Shown here: piece by piece, positions 25,040 through 34,900 of the stretch
How positions within the stretch are numbered: position 1 is the first letter of the stretch
How the letters are laid out: every line of letters begins with the position of its first letter
Assembly: GCF_004126535.1 (NCBI RefSeq)
Contig: NZ_PPCV01000013.1
Location: 1-54,842 of the forward strand
Reading direction: 5' to 3'
Length of the DNA stretch: 54,842 bases
DNA from: Propioniciclava flava
GTDB taxonomy: Bacteria > Actinomycetota > Actinomycetes > Propionibacteriales > Propionibacteriaceae
Notes under the pieces: generated by a model
The model's database searches: none
What the model was told of the DNA's origin: nothing
What the model saw: the letters and a program-made list of their open reading frames with translations, nothing else
Program-made: the position numbers and the translations under genes

Positions 25040-26749
25040 GTGAGCCGCCGGCGCGATGCCGACGCCCGCGACGCGGCCCGGCTCGGCCCCCCGCCGCGGG
25101 ACGCCGGCGCGCCGCCGGCCCCGGCCGACGACCTGGTCGTGCTGGTCGACGACGACGACCGCCCCCTGGGCGCCGCGCCCCGCCTGGCCGTGCACGACGC
25201 GCACACCCCGCTGCACCGGGCGTTCTCGCTCTACCTGGTCGACGAGCGCGGCGAGGTGCTCATCACGCGCCGGGCGCTGGGCAAGTCGACGTGGCCCGGC
25301 GTGTGGACCAACGCGTGCTGCGGCCATCCGCGCCCGGACGAGCCGCCCGCCGACGCCGTCCGGCGCCGCCTGCGCGAGGAACTCGGCGTCGAGGTCGACG
25401 CGTTGGCCTGCGCGCTGCCCGCGTTCCGCTACCGGGCCGTGGACGCCGGCGGCGTGGTCGAGAACGAGATCTGCCCGGTCTTCGTGGGCCGGATCCGCGG
25501 CGAGCTGCGGCCCGACCCCGACGAGGTCGCCCAGCACGCCTGGGTGCGCTGGGAGGACCTGGTGAAGGCGTGCCGGGCGACGCCGGAGGTGTACAGCCCC
25601 TGGTCGGTGCTCCAGGTGGCCGCCCTGGCCGCGGCCGGCGGCGTCGAGGCGCTGATCCCGCACCAGGAGGCCGAGCCGTCCGCGGAGGCCACGTTCGGCG
25701 CCGTCGACGCGCTGCTGGAGGCCGAGGGTGAGCGCCTGGAGGGGCTGTGGCAGCGCTACGCCCCCCGCGGCGTGGCCGACGTGATCGGCGCCGAACCCGG
25801 CGACCTGCCGACCTGGCTGCGGTCGCTGCGCGCCGCCGGCGGCAAGCGCATCCGGACTCAGATGTGCCACTGGGGCTTCGTCGCCTCGGGGGGCGCCCTG
25901 GACTCCCCGCAGCACGCCCAGGTGGTGCGCTCGGCCGCCGCCCTGGAGACGCTGCACCTGTTCGCGCTGATCCACGACGACGTGATGGACGGCTCGGTGA
26001 CGCGCCGCGGCGTCCCGGCCGCCCACGTGGTGGCCGCCGCGCGGCACCGCCAACTGCAGGCGCACGGCTCCTCGGAGCGGTTCGGCGAGAGCCTGGCGAT
26101 CCTGCTGGGCGACCTGGCCCACTCCGAGGCGGACCGGCTCACCCACACCCTCCCGCTCGAGATGCGCGACTACTGGTACGACCTGTGCCTGGAGCTGATC
26201 GTGGGGCAGCGCGCCGACCTCACCGGCGGCGCCTCGGGCCGCACGGACCGGGCGCACGCCGAGCAGGTGGCGGCGCTGAAGTCGGGCGCCTACTCGATCC
26301 AGCGGCCGCTGCACCTGGGCGCGCTGGCGGGCGGGGCGTCGCCCGAGCAGTCCGGCGCCCTGGAGCGCTTCGGGCACCACCTGGGCCGCGCCTTCGCCTG
26401 GCGCGACGACATGCTCGGGGTGTGGGGCGACAGCGCGCGCACCGGCAAGCCGGTCGGGGACGACCTGCGCGAGGGCAAGGCCACCCTGATCTGGGTGCTG
26501 GGCGTGGAGCGCCTCACTGGGCGGGACGCCGTCGCGATGCGGCGGGTCGGCACGCTGATGTTCGCCGACGACGACGTGCACCGGCTGCAGCGGGCGCTGG
26601 AGGAGGCCGGGGTCCGCGACGAGATGGAGCGGCTCATCGACGCCGAGGTGGAGGCCGCCGAGGCGATCCTCGACGGCTCGCCGCTGACGCCCGCCGGCAT
26701 CGCCGGGCTCCGCGGCGCCGCCCACGACATCGCGTGGCGCTCGACATGA
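25040..26749 (+). CDS. IPP isomerase (Idi type 1)-GGPP synthase fusion protein
   Basis: One uninterrupted frame of about 569 residues encodes two isoprenoid enzymes. Residues 1 to about 210 are a Nudix-fold IPP isomerase: TRRALGKSTWPGVWTNACCG (catalytic Cys near 93) and VVENEICPVFVG (catalytic Glu near 142). Residues about 230-569 are a trans-polyprenyl synthase with KRIRTQMCHW, the first Asp-rich motif LIHDDVMD near 313 and the second AWRDDMLGVWGD near 456. Together they interconvert IPP and DMAPP and build GGPP for crtB. GTG 25040 is preferred; the frame stays open upstream to 24866 but would overlap crtT. The stop overlaps crtI as ATGA. These activities are usually on separate proteins. 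Confidence 0.9.
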   Translation: MSRRRDADARDAARLGPPPRDAGAPPAPADDLVVLVDDDDRPLGAAPRLAVHDAHTPLHRAFSLYLVDERGEVLITRRALGKSTWPGVWTNACCGHPRPDEPPADAVRRRLREELGVEVDALACALPAFRYRAVDAGGVVENEICPVFVGRIRGELRPDPDEVAQHAWVRWEDLVKACRATPEVYSPWSVLQVAALAAAGGVEALIPHQEAEPSAEATFGAVDALLEAEGERLEGLWQRYAPRGVADVIGAEPGDLPTWLRSLRAAGGKRIRTQMCHWGFVASGGALDSPQHAQVVRSAAALETLHLFALIHDDVMDGSVTRRGVPAAHVVAAARHRQLQAHGSSERFGESLAILLGDLAHSEADRLTHTLPLEMRDYWYDLCLELIVGQRADLTGGASGRTDRAHAEQVAALKSGAYSIQRPLHLGALAGGASPEQSGALERFGHHLGRAFAWRDDMLGVWGDSARTGKPVGDDLREGKATLIWVLGVERLTGRDAVAMRRVGTLMFADDDVHRLQRALEEAGVRDEMERLIDAEVEAAEAILDGSPLTPAGIAGLRGAAHDIAWRST

Positions 26750-28227
26750 GCCACGTCGTGGTGATCGGCGCCGGGCTGGCCGGCCTGTCGGCGGCCTGCC
26801 ACCTGGTCGGGGACGGCCACCGGGTGACCGTGGTCGAGAAGGAGCCCGTGCCCGGGGGGCGCTCCGGACGGCTGACCCGCGACGGGTTCACGTTCGACAC
26901 CGGCCCCACGGTGCTCACGATGCCCGCCCTGATCGACCGTCCGCTACGGGCGGCGGGCTCGAGCCTGGCCGAACGGCTCGAGCTCAGCGTCCTGGACCCG
27001 GCCTACCGCGGCTTCTTCGCCGACGGCTCGACCCTCGACGTGCGCCACGGCCACGAGGCGATGCGCGCCGAGATCGCCGCCGAGTGCGGGCCCCGCGACG
27101 CCGCCGCGTTCGACGACTTCGTGGTCTGGCTGCGGGAGCTGTACGAGGTCGAGATGCCGCACTTCATCGACCGCAACTTCGACGGCCCCCTCGACCTGCT
27201 CGCCCGGCCGCGGGCGGCGCTGAGCCTGCTCCGCCTGGGCGCCCTGGGCCGGCTGGGGCCGATGGTGCGGCGGCGCTTCGACGACCCGCGGCTGCACCGG
27301 CTGTTCTCCTTCCAGGCCATGTACGCCGGGCTCGACCCCGAGCGGGCGCTGGCGATCTACGCCGTCATCACCTACATGGACTCGATCGAGGGGGTGTACT
27401 TCCCGCGCGGCGGGATGCGCGCCGTCCCCGACGCCCTGGCCGGGGCCGCGGCCGACGCCGGCGTCGAGTTCCGCTACGGCACGAGCGTGACGAGCCTCGT
27501 CCGGGACGCCGCGGGCGCGGCGCGCGGCGTGGTGCTGGACGACTCCCGCACGCTGGCCGCCGACGCCGTGGTCTGCACGATCGACCTGCCGACCGCATAC
27601 GAGTGGCTGCTGCCGGGGCTGCGTCCGCCGCGGGCCGTCGCCGGCGTCCTGGGCGGGCGCTACTCGCCCTCGGCGGTGGTGTGGCACGTCGGCGTCCGGG
27701 GGGTGCCGCAGCGGTTCGTGCACCACAACATCCACTTCGGGGCCGACTGGGCCGGGGCGTTCGACGACCTGCTGCGACGCGGCACGACGATGGCCGACCC
27801 GTCGCGGCTGGTGACGGTGCACTCCCTGGACGATGCGGACGCCGCCCCCGAGGGCTGCAGCACGCTGTACGTCCTGGAGCCGGTGCCGAACCTCGAGGTG
27901 GGCGGCATCGACTGGTCGCGCAGGCGCGAGCCGATGCGCGCGAGCCTGCACGCGTTCCTGGTGGAGGCGGGCTACCCGTCCGACATCGTGGTCGAGGAAC
28001 TCGTCACGCCCGACGACTGGCTGGCGCAGGGGATGGCCGCCGGGACGCCGTTCGCGCTGGCGCACACGTTCCCCCAGACGGGCCCCTTCCGGGCCCCCAA
28101 CGTCGACCGGCGCGTCCCGCGCCTGGTGTTCGCCGGGTCCGGGACCGTGCCGGGCGTCGGCGTCCCCATGGTGCTGCCGTCGGGGCGGCTGGCGGCCGAA
28201 CGCGTGGCCGAGCTGCTCGGCCGCTGA
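26746..28227 (+). CDS. crtI: Phytoene desaturase (lycopene-forming)
   Basis: A 493-residue CrtI-type FAD desaturase. The N-terminus is VVVIGAGLAGLSAACHLVGD with GGRSGRLTRDGFTFDTGPTV. The C-terminus carries PRLVFAGSGTVPGVGVPMVL, the bacterial phytoene desaturase signature. It is expected to carry out the four desaturations to lycopene, though the exact step number cannot be read from sequence. Its ATG overlaps the Idi-CrtE stop (ATGA), so precursor supply and desaturation are co-translated. Converges on the OmpA-like gene. Confidence 0.92.
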   Translation: MSHVVVIGAGLAGLSAACHLVGDGHRVTVVEKEPVPGGRSGRLTRDGFTFDTGPTVLTMPALIDRPLRAAGSSLAERLELSVLDPAYRGFFADGSTLDVRHGHEAMRAEIAAECGPRDAAAFDDFVVWLRELYEVEMPHFIDRNFDGPLDLLARPRAALSLLRLGALGRLGPMVRRRFDDPRLHRLFSFQAMYAGLDPERALAIYAVITYMDSIEGVYFPRGGMRAVPDALAGAAADAGVEFRYGTSVTSLVRDAAGAARGVVLDDSRTLAADAVVCTIDLPTAYEWLLPGLRPPRAVAGVLGGRYSPSAVVWHVGVRGVPQRFVHHNIHFGADWAGAFDDLLRRGTTMADPSRLVTVHSLDDADAAPEGCSTLYVLEPVPNLEVGGIDWSRRREPMRASLHAFLVEAGYPSDIVVEELVTPDDWLAQGMAAGTPFALAHTFPQTGPFRAPNVDRRVPRLVFAGSGTVPGVGVPMVLPSGRLAAERVAELLGR

Positions 28228-28287
28228 CGCCGCAGGGCGGCGGACGCCGGAGCCGAACCGGGGGCGGGACGGGACGCGCGCGGCCGG

Positions 28288-28899
28288 TCACCCGGCGTAG
28301 CGGATCTCCACCCGTCGGTTCTTCGCCCGTCCCTCGGGGTTGTCCTCGCCGCCCTTCTCGTTCGGCTCGACGGGCTTGGTCGCCGCGAACCCCTCGACCG
28401 TGAGCGCGAGGTCGGGGCGGGCGGCGCGGATCGCCCCGGCCACCGCCTCGGCCCGCTCCTGCGACAGCGCCGCGTTGCGGGCGGCCGAGCCGATCGAGTC
28501 GGTGTGCCCGCCCACCGAGACCTTGGCGCCCTGCGGCACGTCCTGGACGAGCTCGGCGATCTTCGCGGGGCCGGCCTTGGGCAGTTCGGCCTTGTCGAAC
28601 ACGAAGAGGATGTCGGAGCTGAGCGTCACCACCTGTTCCGACCCCTGCGTGGTGCGCTCCTCGACCGGACGCGTCCGGGCCTCGATCGGTGCGGTCTTCG
28701 GGTCGATCGGGAAGATGCTCGCCGCCAGCTCGGCGTCGCTCGGGGTGGGCAGCGGCTCGGCGGCCGCCGGAAGGGCCAGGATCAGCGACGCCGCGAGGGC
28801 CACGGCGCCCGCGCAGGCGCGCCGCATGCGGCGGGCGGCGTGCGCGTCGGCGGCCCGGCCCCGATCGGCGCTCGCCGAGCCGGGGGTCGCGGCGATCAC
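28288..28899 (-). CDS. Secreted OmpA-family protein
   Basis: A 203-residue protein with a hydrophobic secretion signal (residues about 25-48, ending LPAAAEP) and a C-terminal OmpA/MotB peptidoglycan-binding domain. That domain shows ILFVFDKAELPKAGPAKIAE, then VGGHTDSIGSAARNAALSQE and GRAKNRRVEI. The start is GTG 28899, overlapping the stop of the upstream lipoprotein gene as GTGA. An internal ATG near 28827 would give a shorter, more conventional signal peptide. It probably anchors to the cell wall; no porin barrel is present. Confidence 0.85.
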   Translation of the reverse strand: MIAATPGSASADRGRAADAHAARRMRRACAGAVALAASLILALPAAAEPLPTPSDAELAASIFPIDPKTAPIEARTRPVEERTTQGSEQVVTLSSDILFVFDKAELPKAGPAKIAELVQDVPQGAKVSVGGHTDSIGSAARNAALSQERAEAVAGAIRAARPDLALTVEGFAATKPVEPNEKGGEDNPEGRAKNRRVEIRYAG

Positions 28900-29483
28900 G
28901 AGATCGGCGCGCCGGGGACGGCCGGCACGTTGTCGGCGAGCACCGCGTCGATCGTCGTCACGGACTCCGGCGGGGCGGCGAACACCGCGTAGGCGTACAG
29001 CGTCTGACCCGGGCGGAACGTGACCCCCTGGTCGTCGGTCTGGACGGCCGAACCGTCGGCCCGCACCACCTCGTGGAGCGTCAGGTTCGTGGTGTCGACC
29101 AACTGCGGACGCCAGGAACTGTTGCCGAGGTAGTGGTAGAGCATGCGCGGCTCGTCGCTGGCCCCGTCGGCCGCCGTCACCGTGAACGCATAGGACGCGA
29201 GCACGGTCTTTCCGGACCGCTTGAGCCCCAGCAGGTCGACCCTCTTCGTGGCGTTCGGGTCGCCCTCGACCACGGCCGCGGTCGTGGAGGAGGCGATCGG
29301 CTTGGGCGGGTTGGCTGGGTCGATGCCCGCCTTGGACGCCTCCGCCGCGGCGGCCTCGGCGCTCGGGTCGGCGGACGCGGCGGCGGTCGCGCCCGGCGCG
29401 CTGCTGGTGCCGCCGGCCGGCGGGGTGGACGCCTGCTGGGGCCCACCGCCGGAGCAGCCGACCAGCAGGAGGGACGAGGCCAC
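28896..29483 (-). CDS. Lipoprotein, probably lacking its native start
   Basis: The frame encodes a lipobox LLLVGC (Cys codon at 29454-29456), a Ser/Ala/Pro-rich linker, and a domain with KRVDLLGLKRSGKTVLASYA and DDQGVTFRPGQTLYAYAVF. It is coupled to the OmpA-like gene. The in-frame codons upstream of about 29483 (GTG) contain no plausible start and overlap the last membrane segments of an MFS transporter on the other strand. The 5' end has therefore probably been lost at a junction near 29484. GTG 29483 gives a signal too short to work. Function unknown. Confidence 0.55.
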   Translation of the reverse strand: MASSLLLVGCSGGGPQQASTPPAGGTSSAPGATAAASADPSAEAAAAEASKAGIDPANPPKPIASSTTAAVVEGDPNATKRVDLLGLKRSGKTVLASYAFTVTAADGASDEPRMLYHYLGNSSWRPQLVDTTNLTLHEVVRADGSAVQTDDQGVTFRPGQTLYAYAVFAAPPESVTTIDAVLADNVPAVPGAPIS

Positions 29484-29672
29484 GGCCGCGGCCTGGCCCC
29501 GCTCATCGCCACCGCCCTCGTAGGCTGGGCGAGCGGGCAGATCTGGCCCGTGGTCGTCTACGTCGCCGTGATCTGCCTGGTGGGCGCCATCGCCACCGCG
29601 ACCGCCTCCATCCGGCCCGACACCGCCGACGCCGGGCGCCTGCACGAACTCAACGAGGGAGCCACGGCATGA
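29481..29672 (+). pseudogene. MFS transporter, C-terminal remnant
   Basis: The last 60 or so codons of a major facilitator transporter: GLAPLIATALVGWASGQIWP then VVVYVAVICLVGAIATATAS, two membrane segments typical of an MHS-type C-terminus, and a polar tail. Nothing upstream in this frame resembles a transporter; that DNA encodes the opposing lipoprotein. Its stop overlaps the D-aminoacylase ATG (ATGA), so it was once the first gene of that operon. A deletion or rearrangement removed the first ten or so membrane segments. Confidence 0.7.
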
Positions 29673-31018
29673 CCAGGATCCTCCTCAGCGGCGGTCACGT
29701 CGTCGACCCGGACGCCGCCCGCCCCGTGCGCGCCGACGTCCTGGTCGAGGACGGCGTCATCGTCGCCGTGGGGGAGGGCCTGGACGCCGGCGACGCCACC
29801 GTCGTCGACGCCGCCGGACGCTTCGTCCTCCCTGATCGACGCCCACTCCCACACCGAGGGCGCCGTCTTCGACCCCGACGTACAACTCGGCCTGCTGCGC
29901 CAGGGCGTCACCACGGTCACCGGCGGCCAGGACGGCGTCTCCTACGCTCCCGGCGACGGGGAGTACGCCTCGTGGTACTTCGCCGCCATCAACGGCGAGC
30001 ACCCCGACTACGTAGGCCCCCGCGTCGCGGACCTCCTGGCCGGCTACGACGGCCGCGTCCCGGTAAACGTCGCCTACACCGTCCCCGCGGGCACCGTCCG
30101 CCACGAGGTGATGGGCGCGGAGAACCGGCCCGCCACCGAGCACGAGCTCGCCGCGATGGTCGCGCTCGTCGCCGAGGGGCTGGCCGACGGCGCGGTCGGG
30201 GTCTCGACCGGGCTCGACTACACCCCTGGCCTGTTCGCGGACGCCGACGAGATCGCCGCAGTGTGCGCCCCGCTCGCCGGCACCGGCCTGCCGTACGTGT
30301 CCCACATGCGCGGCGGCTACGAGGAGAACGCCCGCGTCGGCGTCGAGGAGGCCGGACGCATCGGCCGGGCAGCCGGCGTCGGCGTCCACCTGTCGCACTT
30401 CCACCCCCGCGCCGACCTGGCCCACGAGCTGATGGAGTGGCTGGACGCCCAGGGCGTCAGCGCCAGCTACGACGCCTACCCCTACACCCGGGGCTGCTCG
30501 ATCATGGGCATGATGCTGCTGCCGCCGGAGCTCAACGCGCTGCCGCCGGCCGAGGCGGTCGCCGTCATCCCGACCCCGAGGGGCGCGACCGCGTCCAGCG
30601 CTCGGTCGAGGACCTGGGGCGCCTGTTCTCCCACCCCGCCCACCTGGGAGGCTCGGACGGCATCTTCATCGGCCAGCACCCGCACCCGCGGGCCCGCGGC
30701 ACGTTCGCGGCCTTCCTGGCCACCTACGTGCGCGAGCACGGCTTCTGGGACTGGCCCACCGCCGTGCGGCACCTCTCGCGGGGCGCCGCCCTGCGGTTCC
30801 GGCTCGGCGAGCGCGGGATGGTGCGGCCCGGCGCCGTCGCCGACCTGATCCTCGTCGACCCGGACGCCGTCGCCGACACCTCCACCTACCCCGAGCCGCT
30901 GGGCCTGGCCGTCGGCATCGACGACGTTCTGGTCGCCGGCGTCCCGGTGCTGGCGGGCGAACGCCTCACCGGCGCCCTGCCCGGCGGCGGCCTCCGCGCC
31001 GCCCCGCCGGCGGCGTGA
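29669..31018 (+). pseudogene. N-acyl-D-amino-acid deacylase (D-aminoacylase) with two frameshifts
   Basis: The family sequence is spread over three frames. The N-terminus MTRILLSGGHVVDPDAARPV runs to about 29824. LIDAHSHTEGAVFDPDVQLG, with the metal-binding HxH, through MLLPPELNALPPAEAVAVI continues in a second frame to about 30568. SVEDLGRLFSHPAHLGGSDG to the end lies in a third frame. At the first junction GTCCTCCCTGATC has lost about five bases relative to the expected Leu-Pro-Gly-Leu-Ile. The enzyme would hydrolyse N-acyl-D-amino acids in the cytoplasm. As read it is not functional; sequencing error is possible. RidA follows in the operon. Confidence 0.8.
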
Positions 31019-31067
31019 CCCGCCGGACCCACCGTTCCGACCCCCGACCCTCCACGAAAGGAACCCC

Positions 31068-31454
31068 ATGACCGACATCATCAAGCAGGCCATCGTCACC
31101 GCCGAGGCGCCCCGGCCGGCGGGGCCGTACAGCCAGGGCATCGTGAGCGGCGACCTGCTGTTCACGGCCGGATTCGGCCCGCAGGACCCGGCCACCGGCG
31201 AGGTGCCCGCGAGCGTCGCCGACCAGACCGGGCAGGTGCTGACCAACATCAAGAACGTGCTCGCGCAGCACAACGTCGGCATGGACGACGTGCTCAAGAC
31301 GACCGTCCACCTGGCCGACCTGGCCGACTTCGCCGAGTTCAACGACGCCTACGCGGAGTTCTTCTCCCAGCCGTACCCGGTGCGCACCACCGTCGGCTCG
31401 CAGCTGGCGAACATCCTCGTCGAGATCGACGTGGTGGCCCGCATCCCGCGCTGA
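31068..31454 (+). CDS. ridA: RidA-family enamine/imine deaminase
   Basis: A 128-residue YjgF/YER057c/UK114 protein: RPAGPYSQGIVSGDLLFTAG, VLTNIKNVLAQHNVGMDDVL, then PVRTTVGSQL and VEIDVVARI, with the conserved Arg of PVRTT. RidA hydrolyses reactive enamine/imine intermediates made by PLP enzymes. AAGGAA precedes the ATG by 6 bases. It follows the D-aminoacylase, an association consistent with D-amino acid breakdown. Unlike its neighbours it is intact. Confidence 0.92.
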   Translation: MTDIIKQAIVTAEAPRPAGPYSQGIVSGDLLFTAGFGPQDPATGEVPASVADQTGQVLTNIKNVLAQHNVGMDDVLKTTVHLADLADFAEFNDAYAEFFSQPYPVRTTVGSQLANILVEIDVVARIPR

Positions 31455-31486
31455 CCCCTCAGCGGCCCGGCCGCCACCGGGCCGGC

Positions 31487-31518
31487 GCCGCGGCGACCCT
31501 GTTCCCGGTCGCCGCGGC
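31487..31518 (+). terminator. Hairpin terminator after ridA
   Basis: GCCGCGGCGACC (31487-31498) and GGTCGCCGCGGC (31507-31518) form a perfect 12-bp stem with an 8-base loop, 33 bases after the ridA stop. There is no U-tract, as is usual in actinobacterial terminators. Confidence 0.6.
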
Positions 31519-31714
31519 GTCGTCGCGACGTGTGGCAGGGTTCGATGGCATTTCCCCCACGGTCGATCCCCGCCCTCCGGGCGTTCCTCCTAGCCACGGA
31601 GGTGGCCCCTCTCGTCGAGCGTTGCGGAAATGCCAGAACCGGAGCGCAGGGCTCCCGGTGGTCGGCAGCGGAGCAGCGAGCGCCCCCACTTGGCCGGGGT
31701 TGAAGCCGCCCGTA

Positions 31715-31902
31715 TCATGGGAGGGTCCGCACGGCTGTGACGGGGCCATCACCCCCGAGCTGCCGGAAGAACGGCCCCGCGAGGGGCTCATTAGAACCGG
31801 CCGCGGCGCACAAGGAAGCGGGACGCCTCGGCGTCCAAGGAGGGTGGTACCGCGGGGCGAGAGCCTCGTCCCTTCGTCCGAACGAGGAACGAAGAGGATG
31901 AG
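31715..31902 (+). promoter_or_regulatory. T-box riboswitch of ileS (very short Stem I, translational type)
   Basis: The T-box sequence AAGGAGGGTGGTACCGCGG lies at 31837-31855. Its bulge TGGT (31845-31848) pairs with the NCCA end of an A-discriminator tRNA such as tRNA-Ile. Upstream, GGGG-CCATCA-CCCC (about 31742-31755) is a small hairpin whose loop carries ATC (31748-31750), an isoleucine codon in the expected specifier position. Downstream, CCCTTCGT can pair with ACGAAGAGG, covering the Shine-Dalgarno before the ileS ATG. That points to control of translation initiation, as described for actinobacterial ileS T-boxes. The 5' boundary is approximate. Confidence 0.9.
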
Positions 31903-34900
31903 ATGACCACCCAACCCGGGTACAACGCCGTCGCGCCGCAGGTAGACCTTCCCGCGATGGAGCATGAGGTGCTCGCCTTCTGGCGCGATCACGGCACATT
32001 CGAGCGCTCCCTGGCCCAGACGGACGGTGCGCCTCGCTGGACCTTCTACGAGGGCCCGCCGACCGCCAACGGCATGCCGGGCACCCACCACATCGAGGCC
32101 CGTTCCTTCAAGGACATCTTCCCCCGGTTCAAGACCATGCAGGGCTTCCACGTCGAGCGGAAGGCGGGCTGGGACTGCCACGGCCTTCCCGTCGAGTTGG
32201 CCGTCGAGAAGGAACTGGGGTTCGCCGGGAAGGCCGACATCGAGGAGTACGGCGTCGAGGCGTTCAACGATCGCTGCCGTGCCTCGGTGACCCGCCACGT
32301 CGACAAGTGGTCCCAACTGACCGAACGGATGGGCTACTGGGTCAACCTGGACGACGCCTACTGGACGATGTCGACCGAGTACGTCGAGTCGGTGTGGTGG
32401 TCGCTGAAGGAGATCCACTCCAAGGGGCTCCTCGTCGAGGATTACCGCGTCGCCCCGTACTGCCCCCGCTGCGGCACGACGCTGTCGGACCACGAACTCG
32501 CGCAGGGCTATGAGGACGTCGTCGATCCGTCGGTGTACGTCCGGTTCCCGCTGACCTCGGGCCCGCTCGCCGGTCAGGTCGACCTGCTGGTGTGGACGAC
32601 GACGCCGTGGACGCTGGTCTCGAACACGGCGGTCGCCGTCCACCCCGACGTCACGTACGTGGTCGCCCGTCATGGCGAGGACGCCCTCCTGGTTGCCGAG
32701 CCGTTGGCGCTGAAGGTGCTGGGGGAGGAATGGACGCTGGGGGAGACGTTCGGCGGACGCGAGTTGGAGCGCTGGACGTACCGGCGTCCCTTCGATCTCG
32801 TCGACTTCCCCGAGACCCCGGGCGGCACCCACTACGTCATCCTCGCCGACTACGTCACCACCGAGGACGGCACCGGTCTGGTCCATCAGGCGCCCGCTTT
32901 CGGTGAGGACGACATGCTCACCTGCCGCGCCTACGGCTTGCCGATGGTGAACCCCATCCGTCCTGACGGCACGTTCGAACCGGAGATCGCCCTGGTGGGC
33001 GGGCAGTTCTTCAAGTCGGCCGACAAGATCTTGCTGGAGGACCTGACCGAGCGGGGCCTGCTGTTCCGCAAGCTCGACTACGAGCACAGCTATCCGCACT
33101 GCTGGCGATGCCACACCCCGCTGCTCTACTACGCCCAGCCGTCGTGGTACATCCGGACGACCGCGATCAAGGAGGAGTTGCTCGCCCAGAACGAGGCGAC
33201 CACGTGGCATCCGGAGACCATCAAGCACGGCCGTTACGGCGACTGGCTGAAGAACAACGTCGACTGGGCGCTGTCGCGCAAGCGCTATTGGGGCACGCCG
33301 CTGCCGATCTGGCGATGCTCGGAGGATCACCAGGTGTGCGTCGGCTCGCGCCAGGAACTTTCCGAGCTCACCGGTCGGGACCTGTCCACGCTGGATCCGC
33401 ACCGCCCGTTCGTCGACGATGTCACGTTCGATTGCCCGACGTGCGGACGCGAATCGCGTCGCGTCCCGGAGGTCATCGACGCCTGGTATGACTCCGGTTC
33501 GATGCCGTTCGCGCAGTGGGGGTACCCGTGGGTGGAGGGCTCGAAGGAGAAGTTTGAGCGGGCGTTCCCGGCTGACTTCATCTCTGAGGCCATCGATCAG
33601 ACGCGCGGCTGGTTCTACTCGCAGATGGCCGTCTCGACGCTGGTGTTTGGCGAGTCCGACTTCCGCACCGTCGTGTGCCTGGGACTGATCCTCGCTGAGG
33701 ACGGCCGCAAGATGTCCAAGCATTTGGGCAACATCTTGGAGCCGATCCCTCTCATGGATCGGCATGGGGCGGACGCGGTGCGCTGGTTCATGCTGGCGGG
33801 CGGTTCGCCGTGGGCGTCACGACGTGTGGGTCACTCGACGATCCAAGAGACCGTCCGCAAGGTGTTGTTGACGTTCTGGAACGCGGTCAGCTTCCAGTCG
33901 CTGTACGCCCGCACCAGCGGCTGGGCTCCTGTCGGGGCTGCCCCTGCCGTCGCGGATCGTCCGGTTATGGACCGGTGGCTGGTCGCCGTCCGCAACCAGC
34001 TCATCGACCAGGTGACGGCCGCGCTGGAGGCCTACGACACCCAGCGTGCCGGTGCTTTGCTCAGCGACTTCGTCGACGACCTGTCGAACTGGTACGTGCG
34101 CCGCTCGCGGCGTCGGTTCTGGGCGGGCGACGAGGCGGCATTGTGGACGCTGCACGAAACGCTGGACGTGGTCGCGCGGCTGATGGCGCCGATGGCGCCG
34201 TTCATCACCGAGCAGGTGTGGCAGGACATGATCGTCCCTGCCGTGCCGGGGGCCCCCGAGTCGGTGCATTTGGCCGCCTGGCCGACGGTGCAGGGCGAGG
34301 GCGTGGACGCCGACCTGATTGAGTCGATGGGCGTCGCTCGACGCCTGGTGGAGCTCGGACGCGGGGCACGGTCGGAGGCACAGGTGAAGACTCGCCAACC
34401 GCTGCGGCGCATCCTGGTGCCGGGGGCGTCCTTCGCGAAGCTGGGGGCCGAACTGGTCGCCGAGATCGCCAACGAGCTCAACGTGGGCGCGGTGGAGTCG
34501 TTCGCGTCCGCGGGCGACGTGGTCGACTACACGGCCAAGGGCAACTTCCGTGCGCTGGGCAAGCGATTCGGCAAGGACACCCCGAAGGTCGCCGCCGCGA
34601 TCGCCGCCGCCGACGCGGCCGCGCTGGCCGCGGAGTTGGAGGAGAAGGGCTCGGCGAGCGTCGACTTCGACGGGGGAACCGTGGTGAGCGCCGAAGAGGT
34701 GCTGATCTCGGAGCGTCCGCGGGCGGGCTGGTCGGTGGTCAACGAGCAGGGCGAGACGGTGGCCCTGGATCTGGAACTGACCCAGGAACTCGTGCGGGCT
34801 GGCTTGGTCCGCGAGGTCATCCGCCTGGTGCAGGAGCAGCGCAAGAGTTCCGGGCTGGAGGTGTCGGACCGCATCGCGCTCACCTGGGCGGCCGAGGGCG

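Noticed and set aside
31459-33765. A 768-codon minus-strand frame opposite ileS
   Set aside because: Shadow of ileS third-position GC; it also covers the T-box leader.
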